A stretch of 64,000 nt of DNA from Daphnia carinata (taxonomy: Eukaryota; Arthropoda; Branchiopoda; Diplostraca; Daphniidae). Location: contig NC_081336.1 in NCBI RefSeq assembly GCF_022539665.2, positions 3,100,001 to 3,164,000 of the forward strand. The letters run 5' to 3'. The position numbers and the translations under genes were made by a program. The notes beneath the pieces are model-generated. The model searched no databases, had not been told where the DNA came from, and saw only the letters and a list, made by a program, of their open reading frames with translations. Positions 20,265-36,341 of this stretch are shown one piece after another (the first letter of the stretch is position 1; each line of letters begins with the position of its first letter).

Positions 20265-23200
20265 AGGCTGTGTTTTCTTATCGGCCTAAAAGAACCAGAA
20301 GCACATGTGCCTATATCAATGAGAAAGTTCTCATTGTTGTATGGATCTCAGGTTTCCCCTAGAAATTTTTACAATGTTTCCGATTCAGAAAAAAAAATTT
20401 TCTTACTGTCAATGACCCCATTTTACGCTTGCGAGCAGATGTACGCCAGTTTTGCATTGATAGAACGGTCTTTCGAGCCCCATTCCACACTAGTCTTTTA
20501 GATCGCGCGTCTTTTTTTAAATTCAGACCGTGAAAGCTGGGTCTTATAGAAATGATTTCAAATGGCCGCCTCAAGATGCGATGGCTTTCTCCTCGAACCG
20601 TTTCGATAGTCTCGACTATCCAATTATTACTTAATGTGCGTGCGTCTAGTTCCCAAAGTGGGGTTCGGCGACACACGCATGTTTCAACATCACTAAAATT
20701 TAATGTTACCTGCACTATAACTTCCTCAATTGCAGGTCCATTTTCTCTTTCCCGTTGGTCCTTTTTTTTTCGCTCTTCTGCTCGTAACTATTATGTTGAT
20801 TACTATCCACTTCCCCAATCTGAATTACCTTTTTTTTGCGGCGCTTATTAAAAAAGTAACAAAGCCTTTCACGTCGTGAGCAGCAACGAGCAGTAGGGAG
20901 GGGATTGCGAAAAAAAAGCACAGTTGCAATAATTTTTGGATTGTTTTCGGGTTTGTTGAGTAAGTTAACTACGTCTCCTTCCGCTCCATGCAACGGTTTT
21001 TGGCAGAACACCCTGAATTCTGTACGACCGCTCGTGTCCCGTAATGGGGCGATACACGGCACGGTAGGGCACCTGAAGGGCAACATAATCTTTTCCTCGA
21101 GGCGGAACAACCGAAAAATTGGCGGCTTTTAGAGTCTGGTTGATGCATTTAACCGTGACCTTTATGTAGAACAGACAAATGTAGACGCAGTGACGTTGTC
21201 CTTTAGCCCGTGATTAGTCCCAATCCGAAATTAGCATGTGTTGAATGGAATTTTTTTTCCTCCCTTCCATGGAGCGCCAAGTCGCTTTTCATCAGTTTAA
21301 TTTTTTTATTTTTAACGTCGGTGTTGATTACGCGGATTGTTTGTGCGTGATGGAAAGTCTGAGAATGACAAATGGCTGGAGGGACGTCGCTTAAATCTCG
21401 AGCTGTTATTTATCCTTGCGGATGTAAAACGTGTGTGAGAACAACGAGGAAGAAATATGGCGGTCCCGACCTGAAATAGCATACGTACCTTCTTTTCTCG
21501 TTAAAAAAACGAACGGACGATTGTCGCATATTTTCCTCTTTGTTCGTTACACGGGCGGGCGAAATGTGTGTCGCTCGTCGTCACCGTTCTGGCCGTCTGA
21601 CTTTCCGAGTAACGCGTGCATCAACTATTATTATTAAGTACTGTCCGTTTTCTCCTTTAAAAAATCGGTCCCGTCATAAACATGGTTTTTTTTTTGTGTG
21701 TGTTTCTTTTTATTCTTATCGTAGGATTATTTATAGCGATTATTTACCTCGTTCTGATTCAGAGAAGAAGAAAGACGATTTCTTTTTCACCTGTTTAGTG
21801 CGTGTTTTTCTTTTTTAAACTGTCCGATAAAGCCGCGTAAGTGGGTGGTGAATAGTTGGGGCAGAGCCTTATATTTCTTATGTGATGCGAAACGACACAG
21901 TTCCCGCTTTTTCTTGTTTTAAATCATTTCTTCTATTTTTAAGAAAATGAGATTTCGTTCCATTTCCATGTTTTTTTTTCTTATTTTCTAATAATTAAAA
22001 ATTAAAACCGGTTATGATATTCGATCGGTTTGGCGAACCATATTCGAACGCTTCTATCTTATGTAACGCAGATGAAGTGGCACAATTGGCCGCTAGGATA
22101 TGTATCGTCCCTTTCGGCCCCACTTAGCGTGTCGTCTTTTTAACCGCAATCTTTTTTTTTTTTACATCAACACGGGAGGCGGAGAAAACAAAAGGAAAAC
22201 TAAGAACGAAAAAAAAACAACAAATGTTTTGAATTTTTAATAAAGCCCGTTACACACACATGAGGGGGGGAGGGGACGCTCGAGGATGTGGAGCAAGGTA
22301 CTCGAGTTTTGCGTGCTCTCAAGTCTTTTATATTTCTCTCGTTCGCACGATCGGTATTTTGGCCGGTTGAACTTTACAAAACAAAAGAGGGACGAAAGCG
22401 TGAACATCTTTCGGAACTGGCGAAAAAGAAATGTAATAAACTGCTGCAAAAATTGGCAGAGTGCATTGTACTTTGAGGGAAATAAAGAAAAAGACCCGCT
22501 GACTTTGTACATACACACACACACACGCGAGAGGTGATGGTCGTGCGTTCGATGTTTTGCGGTAAAGAAAAAGTCATAAATAATGGACTAGGAAAAAGAA
22601 TAAAGGAACGAAACGAGAACAGCCGTCGCCCTAATGACCTGAACCGTCTGAGCACTAAGCAAAACAATTCTGCCCCAACATGAAAACTGAGAAGGAAATG
22701 AAAAAAAAAAAAAAAAAAATCAGATGAACTTGCACCAGCCGTGTTATTTCTATCGTACACGAAAAAAGACTTTGCAAAGGAGACTGAAGACCTTATTTTA
22801 AACGAAGGATAACGGAGCACTCGATCGACCTGCACCTAAATACCATGTCGCGTAATAATTTTGAAGACATTTTTTTTTATACATAATGTTTGTCGCATAA
22901 TTTTTTTTTTTCTGTTTTAATAGCGAAGAAGAATCGTGTACTAATAGGAATACGTATCAAATGACGTGTGTCAAGTAGCCAAAGCTAAAAGAAAAGGTTG
23001 GCAACGATGTATTGGGGCTGCAATGTGAGTGACCGACCCGACAGCTCTGGACCAACTACCACCATAGCTGAAGATGTGTGTGTGCTCTGCCGACATTGAA
23101 GGTATAAACAATATGTTGGAAAGGTGTACTGCTATAATTTTTTTTTTTTTTTTTTTTTTTCAGTAAAAATAAGTAAAGAGGAGGGAGGCGGGAGAAAGCG

Positions 23201-23483
23201 CAAATGCGGTTTGTTAGTCCCGAAGCAAAAGGGTGGAGGGAGGGGGCAGTAGGCGGACCGATGCGCTTTGGCGCAAAAGTAGGCTAAAGTCTACGAAAGA
23301 AACAAAGACACTGAAGAAGTACATACCTAAATAGAAGGAAGGTGTAGCGGACAAAAAAGCGGTGAATTTTTTTTTTTTTTTTTTATTATTCTCCTCCCCG
23401 TTCAATTTGTACGCAAAAGGGTAGCGCTAACCAAAAGTGCTGGGCCTGTACTCGAACAACAACAACAACACATTTTTTTTCGG
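20265..23483. other. 3.2-kb intergenic region rich in homopolymer runs
   Basis: No gene was recognised. The stretch holds many A/T homopolymers, including a 24-bp poly-T ending at 23160 and a poly-T near 23367-23384, a short (CA)n at 22508-22522 and an (AAC)n just before 23470. The short ORFs here are low complexity. Confidence 0.45.
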
Positions 23484-23490
23484 TATAAAT
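23484..23490 (+). promoter_or_regulatory. TATA box of the Pro/Gln-rich secreted gene
   Basis: GGTATAAATAG lies about 140 bp before the start codon at 23626. Confidence 0.6.
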
Positions 23491-23625
23491 AGTGGCGAGC
23501 TGTGGCTGTAAAAGACGTCACTTACCAACTACTCCTCCGACGAGTAACATCTCGCAGTCCTTCTCCAAAACAATCCAAGTGACAACGTTCTCTTTGCCAG
23601 TTCTCCTCGCAAGTTATTCTCGAAA

Positions 23626-25965
23626 ATGATGAAATCTGTTGTGGTCCTGATGTGCCTGGTCGCCGTCATCTGCGCCGCCTCTGAAGTCGACTATATCCGA
23701 CGACGTAAGTTCTCCATTTAATTTTTTTGAATTCATTTTAATCGAAAGAAAAAACAAGCACTTGGGACGACCTGTAAACGTCCCGTTCTGAAGATGTTCT
23801 ACCATGACTTGACACCTTCTCTTTTCACGCTATTTAATATTATTTTTCCTTGTGTTGTGCCCCGTTCAGGTTAAAAAAACTAAGAAGAAGAGTAAAAGTT
23901 TTCCATTGTCTCGGTATGTTTTCAAAAGAAAAGATCTTGTCATCTTTTGGGATGCTCTTTTCTATTGGAAAAACATTTTTTGAAGAGAGAGAGAAAGTCT
24001 TTTGCGTAAGGAATTTAAATAGATGGAACATTATCCGAGTGGAGGAATGATGCGGAACAAAAAAAAAAATCCCGAGCTGCAGCAACAACTTTCACCTCCC
24101 TCCCTCTCCGCAATTTGTTTCCCTTCCAGTATCGAGAGAGTCTGTGGCGGAATCGAAAATTTCGCCTCTTCCGCCATAGTTTTCTAGTAGAACGCGTTCA
24201 CATACATGATCGCTCATCCCACCGCTATTAATGACATGGGGCATATAAAGATTGCAGTCATCTCTCGCAATTATTTTGCTATCGCGAGCGCACACCGAAG
24301 GCGATGAAAGTCGCCGGTTCCGCCCGTTCCGTTTTTATTTCTTGGTCGGTGAAACTTTTTCCGAAGAGAAAGAGAGAGTTTTTATTATTTTTTTTTTGAA
24401 CAAACATTTCATTTTTTTTTTTTTGTTGCGTAGATTTGTCATCAAGGTGATTTTCTTGTTCGAGTATAGCGCTCTCTTTGTTTGACTAATGGTCAGAAGG
24501 TCACTGTCGTTTACTTTGTTTATTGTTCAATTTGACGTTACACCGGCACGGAGAAAGGCATATGCCCTTCGGCTATGTTTGCGCTCTTTTAACATTCTCC
24601 GGTTACGTTTCAATCGGCATCGGGGTCATAGAAGCAAACAAAGACATTTGTTTCACATTCTAATTTTCTTTTTAAATAATTTATGTTTGATGATTTAAAA
24701 TATATTATAGGCAGCAGCGTGGTTGTTGGTAAACCGATGCAAGTTCCAGTTTTCCCGCCTAAAAGGAACGTGAACCAGCAGAAGAGGCAAGTGGATTTCG
24801 ATGCTGGATCTCGCCCTGCCGCCGCGTCAGCCAGACAACAGGCCGCGTCTGTTCCCCTGCAACAGGCTTTCCGTCCTGCTCCTCCGGCCGAGTTCCGTCG
24901 CCCCCAACAGGCACGCCCTCAACAGGAACGCGCTCAACAAGATCGTCCTATTCAGGAACGTCCCCAACAGGAAGTTGATGCTGCCATCCGAAGTGTAGCC
25001 CCGTCGTCTTTCGCTTCCGCCGCAGCTCCGGAGCAGACTTTTAATGCAGCCAGGGATAACGCCGAGAGGCCCGCTGAGACACCCATCGAGAGACCCGCTC
25101 GCCAGCAAGCTGCCCAACGTCCAGCTCGCCCAGCTTCGGTAGGTGCTGAGCGCCCCAACAGGAACCCCGAATACGCCGGAGGTTTCCCCTCTGGATTCAC
25201 CAGCGGCCTTCCTTCTTTCGACTTCCAGGGACGCATGCCCGGTAATGAGTTTGGAGTGAATTTCTTCTTTCTTTTTTCTAACTTGTGAATATTTTGTTAT
25301 TTAATGAATTTTCAGAGCCGGATGCCAAAAGCGAAGGATTTATGGATTCTGCTTTGAACGATTTCCCTAACTTGAAAGCTTTGGGCGGATTCGATGCTTT
25401 CCCTGATGTTGCCCGTGAAGGTAAAGTTGTCTGCTAAATGAAAATATATTGGTTAAAAAATTTACGATTTAAATTTCATTTGCAACAGGAGACAGCGCAG
25501 CAAAGAGACCCGCCCAGAACCGACCTGCCCGACCTAGTGCTCAGGTAACTAAGACGCATAAAAAATAAGCATCGAATTTAACGAGAGCAAAAAATCGAGT
25601 TATTCGAATTAGAATTTATCATTACGACTAAATTTACTCTTGTAAAATTGACTGAAACAAACAAAAACTTGAAACCGAATTTGACGAAATGGAACACAAA
25701 ATTTGAGACTTTCTAGACTAGTCGTTAGAAATATTTGACAAGAAAAAAGACTTTTGACAGCAGCAGCAAGTATAGTTTTTAATCAGAATTAGCATAAAAT
25801 CAAACACCTGACTTGTAGTTCGTTAAAGTGGTGAAATGATTTTATTTTGCTTTTGTACTAGAGAGAAAGACATTTTACATAGAATTTGAATTTTCCTAAT
25901 TGAAATTGACTCTTGATTTTTGTGTATGTCTTTTTGTTTTACAGTTCCGGCCACAAGCCAATTAA
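23626..25965 (+). CDS. Secreted Gln/Pro/Arg/Ala-rich protein, short isoform
   Basis: Exons: 23626-23704, 24711-25241, 25316-25420, 25489-25544 and 25945-25965 (263 residues). The signal peptide is 'MMKSVVVLMCLVAVICAAS', followed by 'EVDYIRRR'. The bulk is low complexity: 'RPQQARPQQERAQQDRPIQE' style repeats, 'ERPARQQAAQRPARPAS', then a more ordered end ('DSALNDFPNLKALGGFDAFPDVARE'). Dibasic sites ('PPKRN', 'QQKRQ') could be processing sites. The first intron is about 1 kb, long for this window. The last exon adds only six residues (FRPQAN). No known domain is recognised. Extracellular location is inferred from the leader. Confidence 0.7.
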
Positions 25966-26692
25966 AAAAACACCTCCAAAAAAAATTAAATTCCTAACCC
26001 TTCCCTCCCAAAGATAAAAAAGATAAACACATACACACATACACACACAAAGAAAAACAACACGACTCTCCCCGGACTGTCCAACTCACGACGACTCCAA
26101 CCAATTGAATCGAACTGAAGTTGAAACTATTTGCTAACCTTATGTCTTAACGACTTTTTTTTCCTCGCTTATTAGTTATATCGTATTGTTATTAAAGAAA
26201 ATTATAAATTGTTTTGCTGTTGAAAAAATAATATTATTTTAAACGACTGCGACTGACGCGCTCCCTTTATTCTCCTGCCCTCCATTGACCAACGAGACTA
26301 TTTATGGCACCTACTACCTACTTTGCCAACATGACGTAACACACCAACCTTGTTAACACACACGCACACGAAAATGGCGGATTCCTTTCCCCCCCAAAAA
26401 AAAAAAACAAATTAAAAAAAAATTGAGAGAAAAATTGAGGCAAACAGACAGACTCTGACTCTGACACTCATCACAGGTAAGTTTATTACTTACTTTACTC
26501 AACTTACTGCTGCTGCTGTTTTGTACATTTTTTAAAAACAATTTTCATTTGATTTCGTACGATTTTTAAATTTAATTAATTTTTTTTTTGAATTATCGTC
26601 GAGGCTTTTGCTTGTTAAATTACAGAAACTCATTAAATTTCATTAGCTGTAATTAACTTTAGCCTTTTTATTGTTTATTTTTAAATGTTTAG

Positions 26693-27484
26693 AAAAGCAA
26701 ACGGGCAACTCCAAGTGGCAATTTGACCAACGATCCATTGCCGAAAAACCTATCGAAACGGAATAAGAATAAACCCATCGTTCTGGAAGATGACGAAGCC
26801 ATGCTGGAACCGGATTTCTCGCCCATCAAACGATCCAGCAAACAGCCGACTGATATTGCCGACATCATTGCCGATTCCGTAGGAGAAGAACAGCGTTTCA
26901 ATCCGACTTTCCATCCGAATAACGGCCCGTACGGACGTGCCCCAGCACCGGCACCTGCAAATCCACCATCAGTGCCCACCTCGTCCTTCCGTTCACGTCG
27001 CCCGTCTTCCGTCGGTTCATCGCCTAGCAATAAAAACAGACAGAATCAAAGGTCTCCGTACGTGGCCGACCAGTTCAATGAATTCGTCGATGGCGAGAAT
27101 GGACTTTTGGGTTCGGGCAATTTCGACGTGCTGGGCGGTGGGGTCTTCCGTGACACGGTCGATTATCAAAGGCCTTACGTCTCGTCGCAACCGCAGTATT
27201 ACCCGCCTAGTTCACCAGCGCCACCGCTACAGCACGACACTTTCAGGCCCCATCAGCCTTTCTTCCCGTCCGTCCAGCAATCACCGCCTATCGGCGATCA
27301 ATTTGGAAATTTCGTTCCACCGCTGAAGCCTTCTCTTCATCAACAACAGGGGCCGCATAATAATAATAATAATAATAACAATTACGGCAACGTCCCCACG
27401 TTCCCGAGCTCGTTCTTTAATGACGATGACTTCTTTTCCAACTTTCGAGACTTTGCTGACGTCAATCAAGACTACCGCAACTGA
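26693..27484 (+). CDS. Alternative long terminal exon (or 3' part) of the Pro/Gln-rich secreted gene
   Basis: This is a 264-codon exon after acceptor ATGTTTAG at 26692, open in the phase (0) left by the exon ending at 25544. Splicing 25544 to 26693 instead of 25945 would give a 520-residue isoform. Contents: 'KSKRATPSG', basic and acidic patches ('KRNKNKP', 'LEDDEAMLEPDF'), 'KQPTDIADIIADSVGEEQ', Pro/Gln/Tyr-rich repeats, a poly-Asn run at 27357-27381 and an aromatic end 'FFSNFRDFADVNQDYRN'. No start codon with a leader lies just upstream, which argues against a separate gene. The alternative is an unrelated gene whose first exon I missed. Confidence 0.6.
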   Translation, partial: KSKRATPSGNLTNDPLPKNLSKRNKNKPIVLEDDEAMLEPDFSPIKRSSKQPTDIADIIADSVGEEQRFNPTFHPNNGPYGRAPAPAPANPPSVPTSSFRSRRPSSVGSSPSNKNRQNQRSPYVADQFNEFVDGENGLLGSGNFDVLGGGVFRDTVDYQRPYVSSQPQYYPPSSPAPPLQHDTFRPHQPFFPSVQQSPPIGDQFGNFVPPLKPSLHQQQGPHNNNNNNNNYGNVPTFPSSFFNDDDFFSNFRDFADVNQDYRN

Positions 27485-28708
27485 TCTATTTGGAATTCGG
27501 TATTCATTTGTTAAGATTGAACACACCCGGTTAAAACTCTGTGCTATTTGGATGTCGTACCGAAATTTTTTCATCTCCACCACCCCGCCTATCATTTCTT
27601 TCTCTAGACTCGAAAAAAAAAGTAGGTTGACGTGTGTACAAAAATTATTATGCAACGAATGTCGCAGTAACTTTTATTTTTTTATTAATCTGCATAGTTA
27701 AACTCCTTTCCATTGACAGACGAAACCCAAAAAAAACAATTCTGACTTCTATCCGTTCGATAGCCCCTTCCTCACGCTGGTCGTGAACGGAAAGGGCTCC
27801 CATGCGTGACACCTTTAATTTTCCCCAAGTTTATTTGCTGCATTTTCGTCTTATACAATTAACTTGAAATCATCACGCAGCTATCATCCATCCTTTTTTT
27901 TTATCAATTTAAATAACACAGAGCTTTACCCTGGAATTTTACGATAAACCAAAATACACGTATTATCACAGTAATGACTTGACTCACGACTGACGGTTTG
28001 ACTTAACGACAAAGTGACTCGTGATTCCTAAAAAAGACCGCCGTACAGTTTACCAAGAAGCCACTGTATTTATTTAAAAAATAAGTGTGGGTGTATCTTG
28101 ATGTTTAAGAGTTTGGTATGGCGAAACATGTAACAACCTCCTAAACAAACAAGATAATCTCGTCTGCTCTTTCTGTTGGTTTACTCTGGTTGGGTACGTC
28201 AGATAGCGCCACGCTTTGTAAAACGGGCAGCACAGACACTTACGCGAAACCATTCAAAAATAAAATTCTGACATCGTCGTGGCTATACCAAGAAAAAAAA
28301 AAAAGGTAAACAATTTTTTTTATAATGTATTTTTTTTTTATTGTTCAATCACATTTTTCTTGATTAATTAATCAATTTAAAAAAACTAAAATCTGGAGCG
28401 AATCATTTTGGAAAATAATCAAGTATTCGTAAGATTAGGTCAATTTTTCATTTAGACTGGCTACCATAAGTTCGTTTAAAGGCAATTGTTGAGGAGGAAG
28501 AGACATCTCGATTTGAACTGGGTGTGATTGCCTCCGGTACTGTCGATTCAGTCAGTGTAAATTTCAGGTTCGTCTTTTTTTTTTCTTGTGCTTAGTTCTT
28601 GTTACCAGAGCAACAGCTGCTAGCCGCGGGACTGCAGGACTCGGGGGTCGTTATCTACACGTGGATCAGTGTCACATTCAACATTAACATGTTTAATTAA
28701 GAGTGAAA
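27485..28708. other. Intergenic region, no gene seen
   Basis: This is AT-rich sequence between the 3' ends of two convergent genes. No protein-like ORF or RNA gene was recognised. Confidence 0.4.
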
Positions 28709-30416
28709 TCATACCGTTGAAACTTTCTCGCCATATCGGCTCCAAAACGTCACTTTGGCTTCAGACTTCTTTCCCGTTCGCTGGTCAAACATGTGACACG
28801 TGTCGTAAGGTGGGCTGTACAGATGCAGCGAAACCGCACCTTCTACGTGACTGGGGTTCTCCATACGATGTAATCCCATCGAATCTGAAATTAAGACGGA
28901 AAAGTGAGTAGAGTTTAAACAACGAGTTTTTCAGAGTTTCCATGTTTGCACAAAGCGGTTGGAATTGGGCAAGTAACAGCCAACTTTGTTGTCGCACTAT
29001 TGCGCCATCTTTGCCGTAGGCGCCGAATTCACGCATTCACGTCACCTTGGCAACAAAGTAGAAACCTTGGAATGTGAACGACTTCTCGTTAGTCGTTCTT
29101 CCCACGCACACTTTGTTAAGATTAAACAACATTTGAAAAAAAAAAAAGCCACAGCACTTTTGAGTGTGTGACGTTATCGCTTAAACATTGACCGAAAAAT
29201 ACATATATTACATAGCTAATTGTTAATATGGAAATCAGCTTACCGTTTATGTAACAGACTTCATCCAATTTTAGCAACGCGGAGCTTTTCTCTTTTAACT
29301 GCTCACACGCCGCGTCTGTAGCCTCGCAGTCGCATTCTTTTGGCCAATCAAATCGCACCTCTTTGAGTGTCCCCTTCAACATTTTCATGAAGCAGTGAGC
29401 GTCGGCGTGATCGTGAATGGGTGAAGCGTGGCTCTCACCCCAGCAGAGCAGCATCAAGTTGAACTTGCCGTTGCCTTCGTCCACCAAATTCCTCGTGTAC
29501 CTGAAGAAAAATGAGAACATTACGCATTAATTAGTGGCCAATAGGTGCAGCCAACACACGTTGCCTATTTGCAACTCTTTTGTGCGGCGTAGAACCACCT
29601 GTTGATAACTAGGCGGCACGAACGAAATCACTAAGTAAAACCTATCGCCATACCTTCGTAGATGATAACTCCTTCCCTTCCTTAAAAATATCAACTCAAA
29701 AACAACAAAAACAATAATCACTCGTGCGTAAGGGATTGCTAGGCAAACCCGTGAATCTGGTGCAGATACACCAGTCGCACTTAAAGCTAAAACCTAAAAA
29801 CCTCACTAAGTAAACAAGGCACGTGGGACATAACGCTGACAGATAAAACAGTGTGCACAACACGAATATCAGATGCTGATTCGATAACAATAAAAAATTA
29901 CTTGCTGTCCTTGTAGTTATGCATATCGATAAACAAATGAAATTGATAAATAAATATGGCAACATATTTTTTGTTTTTTTTATGGCAAAAAGGAAATGAA
30001 ACTGAAGATCGTGGGTCAAACGCGATAAGAAAACCGTAAAGGATGGCAAACATGTGAAAGCAAAGAGAAAAAAAAAAGGGTCAACGCGAAAATGTTAATG
30101 AAGTGAAACTTGTGCGATCATCTTATTGCAAGAAATCTAATGAAAACAGTGTCGTTTTGTATATGAAAAACTAGTTTCTAAGCTCTGGCTCTCTAAGTAG
30201 AACTAAACATACAAGTAATTTAAAAAAAAACAATGGAACAATTAAAAGTTTTAGTTACTTGTATCGATCGAATATGGCGTACTTCTTCCATTCGGCCTCA
30301 TTACTCTTGTAGGATTCCATCAAGTCTTTGACAAAATCCACGTCGACCCTGTCATTTTCGAAAGCTCTGTGTAACTGGGCTTTGAGTTCGTCTAGCGTTC
30401 CAACCCGTTTATCCAT
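28709..30416 (-). CDS. CDO1: Cysteine dioxygenase type 1
   Basis: Minus-strand exons: 30416-30259, 29500-29244 and 28884-28709 (196 residues, normal for the family). The cytosolic Fe(II) enzyme oxidises cysteine to cysteine sulfinate, the entry to taurine and sulfate. Visible: '[20 protein letters not shown]', the cupin metal His pair in '[11 protein letters not shown]', the Cys of the Cys-Tyr cofactor in 'AHCFMK', the third metal His in 'MGLHRMEN', and the partner Tyr in '[10 protein letters not shown]'. The start was chosen at 30416 because an in-frame TAG directly precedes it. Introns are GT-AG; intron 1 is about 760 bp, longer than most here. Confidence 0.94.
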
Positions 30417-33400
30417 CTAGTGAAAGAGAATGTTGTTTTTGGTTAAATGAAAATGATTGAACAGACACAAAGTTGACACGAAAACAAAAACAACACGATT
30501 ACTTTGATCAGCGAGCTCGGTTTGACTCCTGAACCCCTTCTGCCAAACTGATTGCCATCCCATCTCATATATAAGGAATAACCTAGACCAGCTTTAGTTT
30601 TATCTGCAAAGGAGCTCCCTCTTTGGGTTAGCAGAGTTCTCTTGTCCCCTCCCTTCTACGAACCGAAATATAGCGCCATAAAAATTCTCCTTTTTTGTTT
30701 TCTGGATACGGCTGTGGTACCAACACGAACGCAACCCACGTTTTGTGTTGTTCAGTCTACATGGTCATCTCCCCCCCCCCCCCTCTCCCTCCAAATAAAA
30801 CCTACCTATTCACCTGGCGGTTGTTGAATGCTTCTGGCTAATCAGTTTTTTCCAAGTTTTGTTGATAGTTCTCTTTATTTTATTCCGTTTTCTCTTCTCC
30901 CCCTTCTCACCACTTCGTTTTAACCGGTTTTGATTGACAAAAGAAAAGAAAAATACTGACAAAAAAATATTTCATTGTTTCGTAATGGGTTCGCCGAGGC
31001 TCAAGTTTTTATGGCATAGCCTACAGCGCCCAGATACTGCGACGTGGCATATGCAATAAGCTTGTAGCTCATTTGAATAGTGAAAGAATGCAAAAAATAA
31101 AACGGTCTGCTATTACAGCGAGCCACGCATGTGTTGGCCAATTTTTACTACCTGTCCTTATAGAAGTAGTTGTTCTTGTTATGTATTTGCGTACGTATGC
31201 CTTGTACGTAAATACATTTTTTTTTTGTTGCCGGCATTTTTCCCAGGAAGACAAAGCCACACGGGGACGTCACAACCCATTTTTGGAGCCAAGTTTCAAC
31301 AACATAATGAGGAAATAGTTGTACGGATACGCTGTTCTACGCCGTAAGGTATCCACTCGTTTTTTAGCATACCGATCTTCTTCAGTGTTACGTGTTTTCT
31401 TGAATTGGGAAAGCTTTCTTGTTTTGATTTCACTGTTAGTAAACGTGGAATATTCATTTACTTGAACTAACGAGAATAGAGTTGTTGGTTGGGTAACGGG
31501 ATTTACCTTTGACATTCCTGGTTTCCTAGTACGAGTTAATCTGCGTTTTACGTGACACAATTTCAAGACTGCCTTAATTTCAGGTTACGTTCCAAGCATA
31601 TGGGAATAATTAATTAGGGATGTTATAATCCTTAGAGGATAGATATCTTTTTGTTGACTGAGGTCATCCGTTCAAGACGGGTAAATGTGTAATCACATGG
31701 GATGAGACAATGGTTTGTTCTAAATCTGCCTTTTGGTAAAACCCAGTCTCCCTATACGTCTCGATTCGTTTACTTCAATAACAGTTCCGTTCCAATCTTC
31801 AAGGTCACAAATTGTGTGACGTCGATATATAAAAGGCAGACAGCACGTGGATCTTATAATCTAGTATATACTAGTATATTGGGTGTCCTAAATATTCAAT
31901 GTGCATCTCATTTTGCTGCTATCATAGGAGTCTGTGGGTAATTCCGTTATTTTGGCGCTGGGCATTCGAGATAATGTGAACTAGTTTACATCACCGTGCT
32001 TTCTAGTACGTTTTTGTTTGCATTGTATGGTTCAGGTACCGTACGTATGGACGCAAAAGAACCGCAAGAATGGGTGAACATTCAGTTTGATAGACAGGCT
32101 GGCGTGAAGGTAATACGTGACAGATCCCGGATGTGAATGTGGTTAAAGTTCGTTCACCTAGTATATACAATTTTCGTATTTCGTTTTGGGGAGAATATGA
32201 TGATCGGATGCTTTAATTTTCTGGTCTGTGATAGGGAAGCAAAATCGTTTTTCGAAAAAAAACGCTTTCGGTAATTATTTCGGGAGGATTTCACTGGCTA
32301 TTTTATCGGATTGCGATAAAGTTAAACAGAAACTACAATTCACGGAATGAGAGCAAATAAATAAGGGGGAAAATACACTTGCACCACGAATCCATAAAGG
32401 TAAAGTAAGATAACATTTGAGCATTTATTGTCACTTACCTCATGCATTTTTTATGCATCAGCCTTTGTTGTGTAGTCGAACGTGTGTTCAACATCCTGCT
32501 GAGTGGGCGTCCGCCAGTGACGTGTTTGACGTTCAACATATCACGTCGTCGAGGGTCATCCTGGTAAAAAAAAATTGATAAAAGTGAACATAATGCAATT
32601 TTGGAATTTGCTCAGCCAGGGGTTAGCAATGTCACTTGTAAGAAAAACGTTGGGCGGAGAAGTTTGTCTTGATAAGATACTGGTAAAAATGCTAAACGGT
32701 TCTCTCACGATTGTTTCTTAACAAAATGAATAGCGAGCAAATAGCAATGACTCGCAACTTTCCTAAACAATTCCAGGTACATCGTTTTGTGATGGACGAG
32801 GTGCAAGTTTCTAGCTTCATGTTTACATTCATCAAGAAATATTAGATATTGAAACTGAAAGGTCTTGGAGGAAAGATGTGACTTTGTTTACCTGTCAACA
32901 AATTTGATCCTGGTTGGTCCGTTTGGGGTTTTTACGTTACGTGTAGGTTAACCTGGCTCTAATTTTTTTTTATGTGCGCCATTTATGTCGCCATCTTAAA
33001 AATATGGCGCTAAAGTTTCCGGGAGCTACCCCCCGCACCTCCCTCCGCACAAGTAATGCACTCGATCACCATCAGTTGTAGCCATTAGGGCAGAGCCCTC
33101 TTTTAATGACGAGAAGTGAGTGCTGCCTGATATAATTTTTCTGGTAAATATTTGAAATAAAAAACTAGAATAACATATTGCTTACTCTTTGTTAATGAAA
33201 GAAATTTTAGACGTATTCAATTCGTTGGGGGGTCGTATATTTTGCCCCTTATACCATAGTTTGCCGTAAAAATTTTCAGTTTAGGGCAATCAGACTACTT
33301 TTCCAGTTGGACGTTTCTGGGTGAAGGGGTCTATCCCTTCCCGTTTTTAAACATGGCGGATAATTTTTTTTTAGACACGCGAAGAAATGTAAAAAATATT

Positions 33401-33958
33401 ATAGTTATTATTTTTGTTTGGATAACGCATTTGATTTTTTTCACACGTTAGAACGAGTATTCACACGAAAACAAGGCACTTCGCGTTAGAGGGCTATTTG
33501 GTGGCCTTGGCTTAAATTTCTGATGAATTCTTTTCCTGCTAAAGGGTATTTTCGTCGACAGTTGCGTGAATCGTCTAAGCGAATAAGTAATATATGGAAT
33601 GGCTGAAATTGTCTAAAAAGTTGTTTTTGAAATGTTACATATTATTTTCAAATCTCAATTCTCAATCATAATTGTAGGACTATCATTGAGTCAACTCTAA
33701 CTTCTCATTTTCAACTTGAGAAATGCGAATTAAAAATCTCCACTCTCAACATCATTCCGGAAGAAATTTGGCAACGATGATACGTGATGTTACCAAAATG
33801 AAAAAACAACAATAACAAACGAGGGGAGGAGAATTCTGTTCCTGTTCATGCGGTGAGTCGTCATCTTTATCATGAACTTCCGTACGTCATCATCCTGTCA
33901 CGGTTGGGAAGACTAGGTATCCACTACCATCTATAACCAACGCACCCGACGACTGAGA
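30417..33958. other. 3.5-kb intergenic region; two weak exon candidates
   Basis: No confident gene was found. A C-rich run sits near 30771-30783. Two small stretches look exon-like: 32047-32109 (ATG, 21 codons, then GTAATA donor) and about 32463-32572 (after a TGCATCAG acceptor, before a GTAAAA donor). They could be joined in phase, but nothing recognisable results. Confidence 0.3.

Positions 33959-36341
<2,383 letters not shown>

Noticed and set aside
24827-25236. Antisense frames over the Pro/Gln-rich gene
   Set aside because: Compositional shadows of the low-complexity sense exon.
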